50,004 bases of DNA from JBNJGT01 sp964473285 (GTDB lineage Archaea; Nanobdellota; Nanobdellia; Woesearchaeales; JACJVW01): assembly GCA_964473285.1 (NCBI GenBank), contig CAYYOI010000008.1:1-50004 (forward strand), written 5' to 3'. The translations under genes and the position numbers were made by a program. Shown one piece after another: positions 1-6,833 of this stretch (position 1 is its first letter; the number at the start of each line of letters is the position of its first letter). The notes beneath the pieces are model-generated. The model searched no databases. It saw nothing but the letters and a program-made list of their open reading frames with translations, and was not told the DNA's origin.

Positions 1-20
1 CCTCCTGCAAGGCGGCACCA

Positions 21-29
21 TTTTTTTTT
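21..29 (+). terminator. Poly-T tract, possible terminator of an upstream gene
   Basis: Nine T residues follow a GC-rich stretch (GGCGGCACCA) at the very edge of the window. In archaea a T-run alone can terminate transcription. The upstream gene is cut off, so what is being terminated cannot be said; the GC-richness of bases 1-20 against the AT-rich surroundings suggests a structured RNA, but this is a guess. Confidence 0.35.
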
Positions 30-56
30 AAGTATCGGAGATACTGGATATAACGA

Positions 57-99
57 AAATTTTATATACCGTAAATACCGGGGGTACACTTAGGGGGTG
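57..99 (+). promoter_or_regulatory. Promoter and Shine-Dalgarno of TFE
   Basis: A TATA-like element (TTTTATATACC, about 59-69) lies 40 bp before the GTG start, and a G-rich Shine-Dalgarno-like element (GGGGGTG, 93-99) lies 6 bp before it. The spacing predicts a short leader of about 15-20 nt. This is one of only two transcript-leading genes here with a visible Shine-Dalgarno sequence; most others look leaderless. Confidence 0.55.
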
Positions 100-105
100 T
101 AATTA

Positions 106-606
106 GTGAGAATTACCAAAAAGTTAGCTGAAACTGTCATATCCGATATTATCGGCGATGACGCACTGGCGGTCATACAGACACTATATAAGAAGACCGA
201 TATTTCTGAACTCGACCTTGCTGATCTTTATGGTGGAGACATAAATCATGCCAGAAACATCCTTTACAGGATGCACAACAACAACCTAGTCTCCTTCACC
301 AAACGCAAGGATAAGGAAAGGGGATGGTATATCTATTACTGGACCCTGAATACCCGCAGGATAAAGGAGCTTGCAATACAAGTCAATGAAGAGAGGCTTG
401 ACATGGTCAAAAAAAGGCTCAAAAGAGAGAAAGACCACATATACTATAGCTGTTGCAACAGTTGTGTAAGGCTTGACTTTGATACAGCGATCGACTTCAG
501 CTTTAAATGCCCTGAATGCAGTTCCCTTCTCATGGAAGATGACAATTCACAGAAGATCTCAGTCCTTGAGAAGGAAATGGAAAAACTGGAAAAGATCACT
601 GCTTAA
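106..606 (+). CDS. tfe: Transcription factor E, alpha subunit (TFE/TFIIE-alpha)
   Basis: This 166-residue protein matches archaeal TFE, which joins the RNA polymerase-TBP-TFB preinitiation complex and stabilises the open complex. Residues 1-105 form the winged-helix domain with the basic, aromatic stretch of the family (ERGWYIYYWT, 71-80). A zinc ribbon follows with ligands C117/C120 and C135/C138, and a short charged helical tail ends the protein. Length is normal for the family (about 160-180). The GTG start is preferred because a G-rich Shine-Dalgarno element sits 6 bp upstream. The 3' end overlaps the convergent isomerase gene by 11 bp. Identification is from fold and motif recognition and is confident. 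Confidence 0.93.
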   Translation: MRITKKLAETVISDIIGDDALAVIQTLYKKTDISELDLADLYGGDINHARNILYRMHNNNLVSFTKRKDKERGWYIYYWTLNTRRIKELAIQVNEERLDMVKKRLKREKDHIYYSCCNSCVRLDFDTAIDFSFKCPECSSLLMEDDNSQKISVLEKEMEKLEKITA

Positions 607-1447
607 ACATCCATTTGTTTTTTTTCTTCAATTCCTCAACAATTAATTCTGGTCTGTAGACACCAAGCTCAGTTATCACTCCGCTAATTATATCCGGATG
701 AACAAAAGAGAAGGCAGGATTCTTCACATTGATTCCTGCAGGTACTTCTTCCCACACCTCTGCTGGATCCCTTTGTTCGATCTCCTCATCATACCCCACA
801 ACAGATAAGGGATCGAATTTCCATGAATGGGTGCAGCTATACACAGGAATATCCAGTTTATGCGCAAGCCCGCAAATCACATCACTTCCCACTTTATTAG
901 CAACAGAGCCCTCACAACTCAATGCATCACACCCTATAAGAACAATGTCCGCTTTGGAGAGCGCATAATGCATCGCAGAATCCACATAATGAGTTACAGG
1001 TATCCCAAGTCCTGCCAGCTCTTTAGCTGTTTTTCTTCCCTGGAATCTAGGCCTTGTTTCTGTATTATGTACCTCAAACCTTTTCTCCTTCCAGGCATTT
1101 GCAAGGATTCCAACCACTGTCGAACTATGGCAATGAGTATAGACCACCATCCCATTCCTGATCTTATGGGCACCATATTCACAGATCATCTTATGCCCTT
1201 TATTAAGAATATCCTTCCCTTCCTTAACACCTGAGACCAGATCATGCCTCTGGAGAGCATACCTCACAGCATTTCTTAACAAAGGCTCTGTAGGTCGTGC
1301 TTCAAAGAGCTTATCCCGTGCCTCTTTTAAGTCAATTCCTTCATTCCTGGCTGCCAAAAGTGCATCAAGCCCAGCGATAGCTACTGCCTGTGCACCCTGA
1401 ATTGTCAAAGAATGGATATCAGAAAGAATATGAGAAAAAGAATTCAT
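596..1447 (-). CDS. Ribose-1,5-bisphosphate isomerase-like protein (eIF-2B alpha/beta/delta family)
   Basis: The 283-residue protein has the family marks of archaeal ribose-1,5-bisphosphate isomerase and aIF2B-like proteins: RPTEP (51-55), THCHSST around C106, ETRPRFQGR (130-138), the GCDAL loop with D174, and the NKVGS loop (184-188). C106 and D174 probably correspond to the catalytic Cys and Asp of the characterised isomerase, which converts ribose-1,5-bisphosphate to ribulose-1,5-bisphosphate for type III RubisCO in archaeal AMP salvage. No AMP phosphorylase or RubisCO gene is in the window, so the pathway is inferred. The gene overlaps the upstream small membrane-protein gene by an ATGA junction, indicating translational coupling. 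A related sugar-phosphate isomerase such as methylthioribose-1-phosphate isomerase is possible, but the motif set fits R15P isomerase better. Confidence 0.85.
   Translation of the reverse strand: MNSFSHILSDIHSLTIQGAQAVAIAGLDALLAARNEGIDLKEARDKLFEARPTEPLLRNAVRYALQRHDLVSGVKEGKDILNKGHKMICEYGAHKIRNGMVVYTHCHSSTVVGILANAWKEKRFEVHNTETRPRFQGRKTAKELAGLGIPVTHYVDSAMHYALSKADIVLIGCDALSCEGSVANKVGSDVICGLAHKLDIPVYSCTHSWKFDPLSVVGYDEEIEQRDPAEVWEEVPAGINVKNPAFSFVHPDIISGVITELGVYRPELIVEELKKKNKWMFKQ
618..625 (+). terminator. T8 tract after TFE
   Basis: Eight T residues begin 12 bp after the TFE stop codon and could terminate its transcript. The same bases encode lysines near the C-terminus of the opposing isomerase gene, so the tract may only reflect coding. 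Confidence 0.35.
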
Positions 1448-1740
1448 TTCTTTGATTTCTTGGAAGCCTTAGTACCCTTTTTAGTGCTTTTTTTGGTACT
1501 CTTTTTAGTACTTTTAGCTTTATTAGGTGCTGTAGCTGCTTTTAGATTTTGCTCAATTGAACGCTCTTCTTTCTCGATCTTTAGCTCCTCACTAAGAATC
1601 CGGCTCGCAAGATTCTCAATATGAATCTCAATCCTGCTTATTCGCCGCTCCATAAGCACAAGAATCCGCAAAGAATATACTATAGCAGCCAATACCCCAA
1701 TAATAATACTGATTGTCACTTCCTGTAATGGTAAAGTCAT
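1444..1740 (-). CDS. Small membrane protein with coiled coil and Lys-rich tail
   Basis: No family recognised. The 98-residue protein has one N-terminal membrane helix (about 9-30), an amphipathic, probably coiled-coil segment (about 31-68, rich in Glu, Arg and Ile), and a C-terminal tail that is a low-complexity repeat of Lys, Ser and Thr (KSTKKSTKKSTKK type). The tail would be cytoplasmic by the positive-inside rule and could touch nucleic acid or the membrane surface. A Shine-Dalgarno element (GAGGTGG) sits just before the ATG, and a TATA box lies about 46 bp upstream. It is the first gene of a two-gene operon with the isomerase (ATGA overlap). Confidence 0.7.
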   Translation of the reverse strand: MTLPLQEVTISIIIGVLAAIVYSLRILVLMERRISRIEIHIENLASRILSEELKIEKEERSIEQNLKAATAPNKAKSTKKSTKKSTKKGTKASKKSKK

Positions 1741-1744
1741 GATT

Positions 1745-1793
1745 CCACCTCTTTCGATTATAAGAGTGCTTTGAATATCATACTATAAAAAAG
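1745..1793 (-). promoter_or_regulatory. Promoter and Shine-Dalgarno of the small membrane protein/isomerase operon
   Basis: On the minus strand a TATA-like stretch (CTTTTTTATAGTATG, near 1780-1793) precedes the Shine-Dalgarno element GAGGTGG (1745-1751), which is 4 bp from the ATG at 1740. The arrangement predicts a leader of about 20 nt, unlike the leaderless arrangement of most neighbours. Confidence 0.5.
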
Positions 1794-1831
1794 TTTCGAG
1801 ACAAGGATACTAATATACACACTAGGTCAGC

Positions 1832-1850
1832 TTCCTGTGAAACAAAAATT
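1832..1850 (+). promoter_or_regulatory. Degenerate ORB-like element
   Basis: TTCCTGTGAAACAAAAATT resembles the two stronger elements downstream but lacks one base of the dyad and has no G-string. It is supported mainly by its position and its shared TGAAACAAA core. Confidence 0.3.
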
Positions 1851-1888
1851 TACGCCCAAAAAAAATGAGAGCGTTTCTAAATAAAAAA

Positions 1889-1912
1889 TCTCCAATGGAA
1901 ACAAAGGGGGGC
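1889..1912 (+). promoter_or_regulatory. ORB-like element 1
   Basis: The core reads TCCAATGGAAACAAAGGGG and continues with two more G residues. The dyad TCCA-a-TGGA (1891-1899), the AAACAAA spacer and the six-G string match the layout of Sulfolobus and Pyrococcus ORB elements, where Orc1/Cdc6 binds asymmetrically with its winged helix and AAA+ domain. Confidence 0.7.
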
Positions 1913-1972
1913 AAAAAGAAATTGGTCTCTTTAGGACAAGCCATTATACTGTCTACAAAAGGAAGATCAAGG

Positions 1973-1997
1973 ATTTCCAGTGGAAACAATGGAGGGC
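1973..1997 (+). promoter_or_regulatory. ORB-like element 2
   Basis: The core reads TTTCCAGTGGAAACAATGG followed by AGGG. The dyad TTTCCA-g-TGGAAA (1974-1986) is perfect, and the element lies exactly 85 bp downstream of element 1 in the same orientation. A G-rich end follows as in known ORBs. Confidence 0.7.
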
Positions 1998-2076
1998 ATG
2001 TCATTCCAGCAGTGATATTAAAATAAAGCTATTACAAGACAAAAGTGTTTATAATACACTAGACATCCGGAAATAA

Positions 2077-2085
2077 GATATAAAA
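2077..2085 (+). promoter_or_regulatory. TATA box of mcm (leaderless)
   Basis: GATATAAAA is centred about 28 bp before the mcm ATG at 2109, and there is no Shine-Dalgarno sequence. Transcription should start at or next to the start codon, giving a leaderless mRNA. Confidence 0.55.
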
Positions 2086-2108
2086 AAACCAGAAAACCCT
2101 GATATACC

Positions 2109-4124
2109 ATGGACGCCCAGGAACAAATCATTCTTTTTAAGGAATTTATTGAGCAAGAATACATGTCAGAGCTTCTTGAATGCTCCAGGAGAGGAAAGAA
2201 AGCTCTCAGGCTGGATTTCAAAAAACTTGCTCTTTTCCACCTGAAGCTCTCTGACCAGCTTCTCGAAACTCCCGAAGAAGTAGTGAAAGCTGCCGAGGTA
2301 GCCCTTGAACAGTTTGATCTTCCTGAAGAGCAAAAATTCAGGGTACGGTTCACAAACCTTCCTGAATCCCAAAAGATCCTCATAAGGGATATAAGAAGTG
2401 AACATCTTGGAAAATTCCTCTGGATAGAAGGGACTGTAAGACAAAAATCAGATGTCCGTCCCCAAGTTACCTCTGCCCGCTTCGAATGCCCAAGTTGTGG
2501 TAATGTCATACCTGTGCTGCAGCTTGATAATAAGTTTAAGGAACCCAGCCGCTGTGGCTGTGGTAGAAAAGGAAAATTCAGGCTGATATCCAAGGAACTT
2601 GTAGATGCACAAAGTATCATGCTTGAGGAAGCTGCAGAAGACCTGGAAGGCGGAGAACAGCCAAAAAGGATGAAATTATTTCTCAAAGAAGATCTAGCAA
2701 GCCCTCTCTCTGACAAGAAGACAAATCCAGGTACACGGATCACTGTAAACGGATTCGTAAAGGAAGTCCCTGTTGTCCTTCGCACAGGAGGCCAAAGCAC
2801 CAAATTTGACCTCATGATAGAGGCCAATTTTGTAGATTCCGTAGGAGAAGAATTCCAGGATATCAAGATTAGTGAAGAAGAAGAAGAAGAGATCAAGCAG
2901 ATTGCCTCATCACCTAAGGTAATCAAACGCTTGGTTGAAAGCCTTGCCCCCTCCATCTACGGCCATGATAAGATAAAAGAAGCTTTGATGCTGCAGCTCG
3001 TGGGAGGCGTCAAGAAAAAGCGTGACGACGGTGTAAGGACGCGTGGAGATATGCATATACTACTCATTGGAGACCCAGGAGCAGGTAAATCACAACTGCT
3101 AAAAAGGATTCACACCATCGCTCCAAAATCCCGCTTTGTAAGTGGGAAAGGGGTTTCCGGTGCAGGACTTACAGCAACAGTTGTAAAGGACGAGTTCCTT
3201 GGTGGATGGGCCCTGGAGGCAGGAGCCCTTGTCCTGGCAAACAAAGGCCTTATCTGCATAGATGAGCTTGACAAGATGGCCTCTGATGACACCAGCGCAA
3301 TGCACGAAGCCCTGGAAGGTCAGACCGTCACAGTCTCAAAGGCAAACATCCAGGCAACTCTCAAATGCGAGACAACTGTCCTTGCAGCTGCAAACCCAAA
3401 ATTCGGAAGATTTGATCCATATTCAAAGACAATTGCTGAACAGATAGAACTGCCAAGCACACTGATAAACAGGTTTGATCTTATCTTTCCCATAAAAGAT
3501 CTTCCTGATCCTGTAAAAGACGAGAAGCTTGCCCGTTTTGTACTCAGTCTCCACAAGGATTCAGAAAGTGTCGATGCAGAGATTGACACTGAAATGTTCA
3601 GGAAATACATCTCTTATGTCCAAAAACAAAAACCAGAACTCACAGAAGGGGCGATAAACGAGATTGTTGAATACTACCTCAAGATGAGAGGGTCTGGACA
3701 GGGAGAAGGATCAGTCAAGTCAATACCTATCTCAGCAAGGCAGTTAGAAGGTTTGCTAAGGATGGCTGAAGCATACGCAAAGATACGCCTTAGCGACAAG
3801 GTAACAAAACGAGACGCCAAGAAATCAGTAGAACTTTTGGATCACTGCCTGCGCCAGATAGCCTATGACGAAGAAAGCGGAACTATAGATATCGACAGGA
3901 TCGCAACCGGTGTCACGACAGGCGAGCGTAGCAAGCTTTCCACAATAAAAGGTATAATCCAGGAATTGGAAGACAAGATAGGAAAGACAATACCTATTGA
4001 AGACATAATCTCTCTTGCCCTTGAAAAAGGCCTTGATGAGGATCAGGTCGATACTACCATAGAGAAATTAAAAAGATCAGGAGACATCTTCGAGCCAAAG
4101 CGTGGCTTTATCAGCAGGATCTAA
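2109..4124 (+). CDS. mcm: Replicative DNA helicase MCM
   Basis: This 671-residue protein is the archaeal minichromosome maintenance helicase, a homohexameric 3'-5' helicase that unwinds DNA ahead of the replisome. The N-terminal domain holds an OB-fold and a zinc motif (C127, C130, C149, C151; the last pair is the short CGC form). The AAA+ core has Walker A GDPGAGKS (321-328), Walker B with the IDELDK motif (384-389), sensor 1 in AAANP (426-430) and the arginine finger in NRFD (R455; most MCMs have SRFD). A winged helix ends the protein. Length is typical and no intein is present. The gene follows the ORB-like cluster, is probably leaderless, and its stop overlaps the convergent lipoprotein gene by 4 bp. 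Confidence 0.97.
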   Translation: MDAQEQIILFKEFIEQEYMSELLECSRRGKKALRLDFKKLALFHLKLSDQLLETPEEVVKAAEVALEQFDLPEEQKFRVRFTNLPESQKILIRDIRSEHLGKFLWIEGTVRQKSDVRPQVTSARFECPSCGNVIPVLQLDNKFKEPSRCGCGRKGKFRLISKELVDAQSIMLEEAAEDLEGGEQPKRMKLFLKEDLASPLSDKKTNPGTRITVNGFVKEVPVVLRTGGQSTKFDLMIEANFVDSVGEEFQDIKISEEEEEEIKQIASSPKVIKRLVESLAPSIYGHDKIKEALMLQLVGGVKKKRDDGVRTRGDMHILLIGDPGAGKSQLLKRIHTIAPKSRFVSGKGVSGAGLTATVVKDEFLGGWALEAGALVLANKGLICIDELDKMASDDTSAMHEALEGQTVTVSKANIQATLKCETTVLAAANPKFGRFDPYSKTIAEQIELPSTLINRFDLIFPIKDLPDPVKDEKLARFVLSLHKDSESVDAEIDTEMFRKYISYVQKQKPELTEGAINEIVEYYLKMRGSGQGEGSVKSIPISARQLEGLLRMAEAYAKIRLSDKVTKRDAKKSVELLDHCLRQIAYDEESGTIDIDRIATGVTTGERSKLSTIKGIIQELEDKIGKTIPIEDIISLALEKGLDEDQVDTTIEKLKRSGDIFEPKRGFISRI

Positions 4125-5206
4125 TTAAGATTCAGATAACCATCAACATCTCTTATTTCCTGATACCCATATACCCATACAAGCCCGTTTAAGGGGTCAC
4201 CATGGCATTCTTCAGGATCTATTACAGTCCAGCTAGTAGAAGCCTCATTACCTGAAAAAATCGCAGTCAGGCTTTCCATGAAAGATTCGTCTACTCCTTC
4301 ACCCTCACAACTACGATATATCTCTACCTGGACTGTTTCCTGGTCACAATCATTTCCGTGAATATTGATATCTACTGTTTCCCCTTCTGACACAGAATTT
4401 GCTGAAAATTCAGCTGAAACAATATCGCAGGTTTTACATTTATCATCTCCAAACTCTGCACACACATTGTTTCCCCCACAAGAAAGGCAATAAGTACCAC
4501 CACTACAATCAGAATGAGTTGAGCATGATTTATAGCATTCTTCCTCAACACATGTATCCAAGGTATCACAATCTGAATCAACATCACAATTTTCATCTAT
4601 TTCAGTCAATGTTTTACAAAGGTTGTCCTTACATAGATTAGTTCCGCACTCTGCATCAGAATCACACTGTTTATAACAACTCCCTCCTGTACATATCTCA
4701 TCTTCTCCACAATCTGAAGAAGAAGTACATATCGTCGTACTTTCCCCATTTGTGGGGCTAGTTCCTATTGATGTTCCATCAGAAAGATATAGAAAACAAC
4801 CATCATAATCACCAAATGTCTCCCATGTCTTTGTCCCTGATACAGGGGATTTATTGATTTTTGCATGATGCGGCGAAGGTGTATATGTAAGATCAACATA
4901 ATTTCCAGTTGAATCCTCAAGTCTCATATAAAAATCAATTCGATTATCTTCACAGGATTGCACAGAATAACTGCACGTATACTCTGTTTGCCCATTATCA
5001 AGCTCATTCATTGAAATACTTACATTTGCGTAGGTCTTTTTTTCTTTATCCGTACATGGGTTAGGACCCTGAGGTGGTTCTGTATCTTCATCATCATTAT
5101 TATTAGGAGGAGGGTATGCACCTAAGCCATCATTCTGAGGGTCCTCTTCCTCACAACAGCAGCCTGCTATAAAGATTACTAATATCAAAGCAAATAAATA
5201 TCTCAT
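4121..5206 (-). CDS. Cys-rich putative lipoprotein, surface exposed
   Basis: No named family recognised. The 361-residue protein starts with a hydrophobic signal and a lipobox-like LVIFIAGC with C16 as the candidate lipidated cysteine, followed by two more Cys and an acidic, Pro/Asn-rich spacer (about 17-50). The middle (about 155-265) is a run of disulfide-type units with CxxxxDC and C..C..GxCxxxC spacing, similar to small Cys-rich repeats seen in many archaeal and bacterial surface proteins. The C-terminal 95 residues look like a beta-sandwich. It diverges from the Lgt-type gene next door, which would lipidate it; this neighbour supports the lipobox reading. A TATA-like element near 5231-5241 suggests a leaderless transcript. 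Its stop overlaps that of mcm by 4 bp. Confidence 0.8.
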   Translation of the reverse strand: MRYLFALILVIFIAGCCCEEEDPQNDGLGAYPPPNNNDDEDTEPPQGPNPCTDKEKKTYANVSISMNELDNGQTEYTCSYSVQSCEDNRIDFYMRLEDSTGNYVDLTYTPSPHHAKINKSPVSGTKTWETFGDYDGCFLYLSDGTSIGTSPTNGESTTICTSSSDCGEDEICTGGSCYKQCDSDAECGTNLCKDNLCKTLTEIDENCDVDSDCDTLDTCVEEECYKSCSTHSDCSGGTYCLSCGGNNVCAEFGDDKCKTCDIVSAEFSANSVSEGETVDINIHGNDCDQETVQVEIYRSCEGEGVDESFMESLTAIFSGNEASTSWTVIDPEECHGDPLNGLVWVYGYQEIRDVDGYLNLN

Positions 5207-5279
5207 GAATATCTTTCTCGTGATTGGCCTTTATTAATTTTTCGAGCATTTTTTAATTAAAAGTACTAAACTCCCTTAC
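5207..5279. promoter_or_regulatory. Divergent promoters of the lipoprotein and lgt genes
   Basis: The 73-bp gap contains TTATTAATTTT (5231-5241), which read on the minus strand is a TATA-like element about 29 bp before the lipoprotein ATG. It also contains TTTAATTAAAA (5252-5262), about 23 bp before the lgt ATG. Neither start has a Shine-Dalgarno sequence, so both transcripts are probably leaderless. Confidence 0.45.
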
Positions 5280-6032
5280 ATGATAAGTTTGCAAGAGATT
5301 CCTTTCGAAATCGAGCCTGTTTTCTGGACACTTGCTTTTCTTGTCTTTTCACTAGGATACCTCCATAAATCAAAAAGACCTGGTCTCTTGGCCGCAACCC
5401 TTATCGGAAGCTTTATAGGAGGAAAACTAGCATACATTTTCCTAAAAGGAGGCTCCCTTGGGATACTCGGATATGACTCCATTGGATTTCCTATAGGAGG
5501 TATCTTAGCATTTCTGGCCTATGGCTACAAAAGATTCTCAATAAAACTGCTTGCAAGAGAAGCAGACAATATGGCACTATTCGGAGGCCTTTTCATCTTC
5601 ATTATTCGTATTGGATGCTTCCTGGATGGGCATCTCCTGGGAAAAATAACACAAGTCCCATGGTGCATCTCAAAATTTGGCCATTGCGTCCATCCTGTGG
5701 GTCTTTACTACAGCTTATCAGGCCTTGTAATCTTTATTTTCCTCTGGTACAAGAAAAAACGGTTTGATGGAGAAAGATTTTTCCTCTTTATCATCCTCTT
5801 TTCGACCTATCGCTTCATTTTTGACTTTTTCAGATTGTTCCCTGACCAGATGTGGGGTCCACTTGCCAACCGCCAATGGATTGCCTTGATTGGCATGGGA
5901 TTCATAATTATAGTCTTATATAACTACAGGTTCATGAAAAAGAAGAATCTATCTTTCCTGGATATTGAAAAATATAAGAAAGAACTGAATTTCTTGGATT
6001 TCAGGAGAAAGAATGTACGCAAAAGCAAGTGA
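5280..6032 (+). CDS. lgt: Lgt-family prolipoprotein diacylglyceryl transferase-like membrane protein
   Basis: The 250-residue, multi-helix membrane protein (about seven hydrophobic segments) carries the Lgt signature in altered form: RIGCFLDGHLLGKITQVPW where bacterial Lgt has RIGNFxNGELxGxxTxxPW, then HPVGLYYS for HPTQLYES, a later RFIFDFFR helix, and a final RQWIALIGM segment. Bacterial Lgt transfers a diacylglyceryl group to the lipobox cysteine. Archaeal lipids are ether-linked, so the donor here would be an archaeal glycerolipid, if it acts as Lgt. It is divergent from a gene encoding a lipobox protein, which supports the role. The 3' end overlaps the hydrolase gene by 20 bp. Family membership is confident; the exact donor lipid is unknown. 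Confidence 0.85.
   Translation: MISLQEIPFEIEPVFWTLAFLVFSLGYLHKSKRPGLLAATLIGSFIGGKLAYIFLKGGSLGILGYDSIGFPIGGILAFLAYGYKRFSIKLLAREADNMALFGGLFIFIIRIGCFLDGHLLGKITQVPWCISKFGHCVHPVGLYYSLSGLVIFIFLWYKKKRFDGERFFLFIILFSTYRFIFDFFRLFPDQMWGPLANRQWIALIGMGFIIIVLYNYRFMKKKNLSFLDIEKYKKELNFLDFRRKNVRKSK
6003..6007 (+). promoter_or_regulatory. Internal Shine-Dalgarno (AGGAG) of the hydrolase gene
   Basis: AGGAG lies 5 bp before the ATG at 6013, inside the 3' end of lgt. It supports this start and shows that downstream genes in operons here can use Shine-Dalgarno initiation although first genes look leaderless. Confidence 0.6.
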
Positions 6033-6783
6033 TGGAACCAAAATACATTATAAAATTAAAAAAAGAGGAGAACAAACAATCCTCATATTATCTCAGATAG
6101 GTTTGAATCTTACTGCACTTGAACCTTTAGCGGATTCTTTTGCAGGAGACTTCACAATAATATTTTTAGAACTAAGAAATCACGGCAAATCTGGAAAGGG
6201 AAAAGTTTCCATAAAAGGTTTCATGAAAGACATTGAAGCTGTAGTGAAAAATGAGAAGATTAAAGATTTATTCATTCTGGGAGCGTGTTTTAATAACCCG
6301 CTCGTTGTTGAGTTTGCGCATAGATTTCCTACTAAAGTAAAAGGGATAATACTATGCAACTTGACTATAAAGGAATTCGCAAATCTAAAGATAAGGGCCT
6401 GCTTTTCCATCCTAAGGCTTTTTGAAAGCCTTCTAAGACTATTAAGCGCATTTCATACTAATAAAAAGAGATATATTGACATGAAAGATGTACAATTAAG
6501 AGGGATAATTCACTCAATCTACATTGTACACAAGATGACGAGTGTTAAAGTTTTTTTAAGAACATTAGACCTACTACAAAAATATGACTTGCTTCAACGT
6601 ATAAACTCTCTAAGTATACCTGCACTAATATATCAAGAAGAAAAAAGCGAATATGGGGGGATGAACATATTAAGAAACATTAATAACAAAAAGCTTACCA
6701 AAATCACAGGAATTAATCATATACCTACCGATAAAGAATTAAAGGATTTTAGGTCTTTTATATTCAGAAACTCACAAAGCTAA
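6013..6783 (+). CDS. Alpha/beta-hydrolase-like protein with Cys at the nucleophile position
   Basis: The 256-residue protein has the alpha/beta-hydrolase order: an N-terminal strand pair, an ELRNHGKSGK segment corresponding to the DxRGxGxS loop, a nucleophile elbow reading LGACFNNP, and a C-terminal GINHIP segment with the candidate catalytic His. The elbow normally reads GxSxGG; here Cys replaces Ser and Asn replaces Gly, so the protein is either a Cys-nucleophile hydrolase (dienelactone-hydrolase-like) or a degenerate, non-catalytic member. A helical cap (about 125-180) is rich in aromatic and basic residues. It is coupled to lgt by a 20-bp overlap and an AGGAG site, so a lipid or lipoprotein-related substrate is plausible but unproven. 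Confidence 0.75.
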   Translation: MYAKASDGTKIHYKIKKRGEQTILILSQIGLNLTALEPLADSFAGDFTIIFLELRNHGKSGKGKVSIKGFMKDIEAVVKNEKIKDLFILGACFNNPLVVEFAHRFPTKVKGIILCNLTIKEFANLKIRACFSILRLFESLLRLLSAFHTNKKRYIDMKDVQLRGIIHSIYIVHKMTSVKVFLRTLDLLQKYDLLQRINSLSIPALIYQEEKSEYGGMNILRNINNKKLTKITGINHIPTDKELKDFRSFIFRNSQS

Positions 6784-6833
6784 GAAACTTATTAAATCAT
6801 AAGTGGCAAAATTTCAGAACATACAAGAGAAAA

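Larger units (their letters stand above)
1741..2108. other. Gene-free ORB-bearing region upstream of mcm, candidate replication origin or Orc1-regulated promoter
   Basis: This 368-bp intergenic stretch separates the divergent small membrane protein operon and mcm. It holds two clear elements built like archaeal origin recognition boxes, a short dyad of TCCAnTGGA type followed by A/C-rich bases and then a G-string, plus one degenerate copy. All three point the same way (+). An antisense reading frame of 60 codons (1822-2004) runs through the elements and has no protein-like character, so I take it as a shadow. Whether this acts as an origin or as an Orc1-binding control region for mcm cannot be decided from sequence. 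Confidence 0.6.

Noticed and set aside
1..20. 3' end of a tRNA with encoded CCA, or of 16S rRNA (CCTCCT)
   Set aside because: Aligned to a tRNA end, the T-loop positions do not fit the invariant bases, and a six-base match to the 16S terminus is too short to mean anything at the window edge.
1832..1997. CRISPR-like remnants ending in GGAAAC
   Set aside because: The copies are 59 and 85 bp apart, differ in sequence and match the dyad-plus-G-string layout of ORB elements better.
1822..2004. 60-codon open frame on the minus strand
   Set aside because: It runs through the ORB-like elements, has no start signal and its product has no protein-like features.
2018..2956. 312-codon open frame antisense to mcm
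   Set aside because: It is a Ser-rich shadow of the strongly supported mcm gene.
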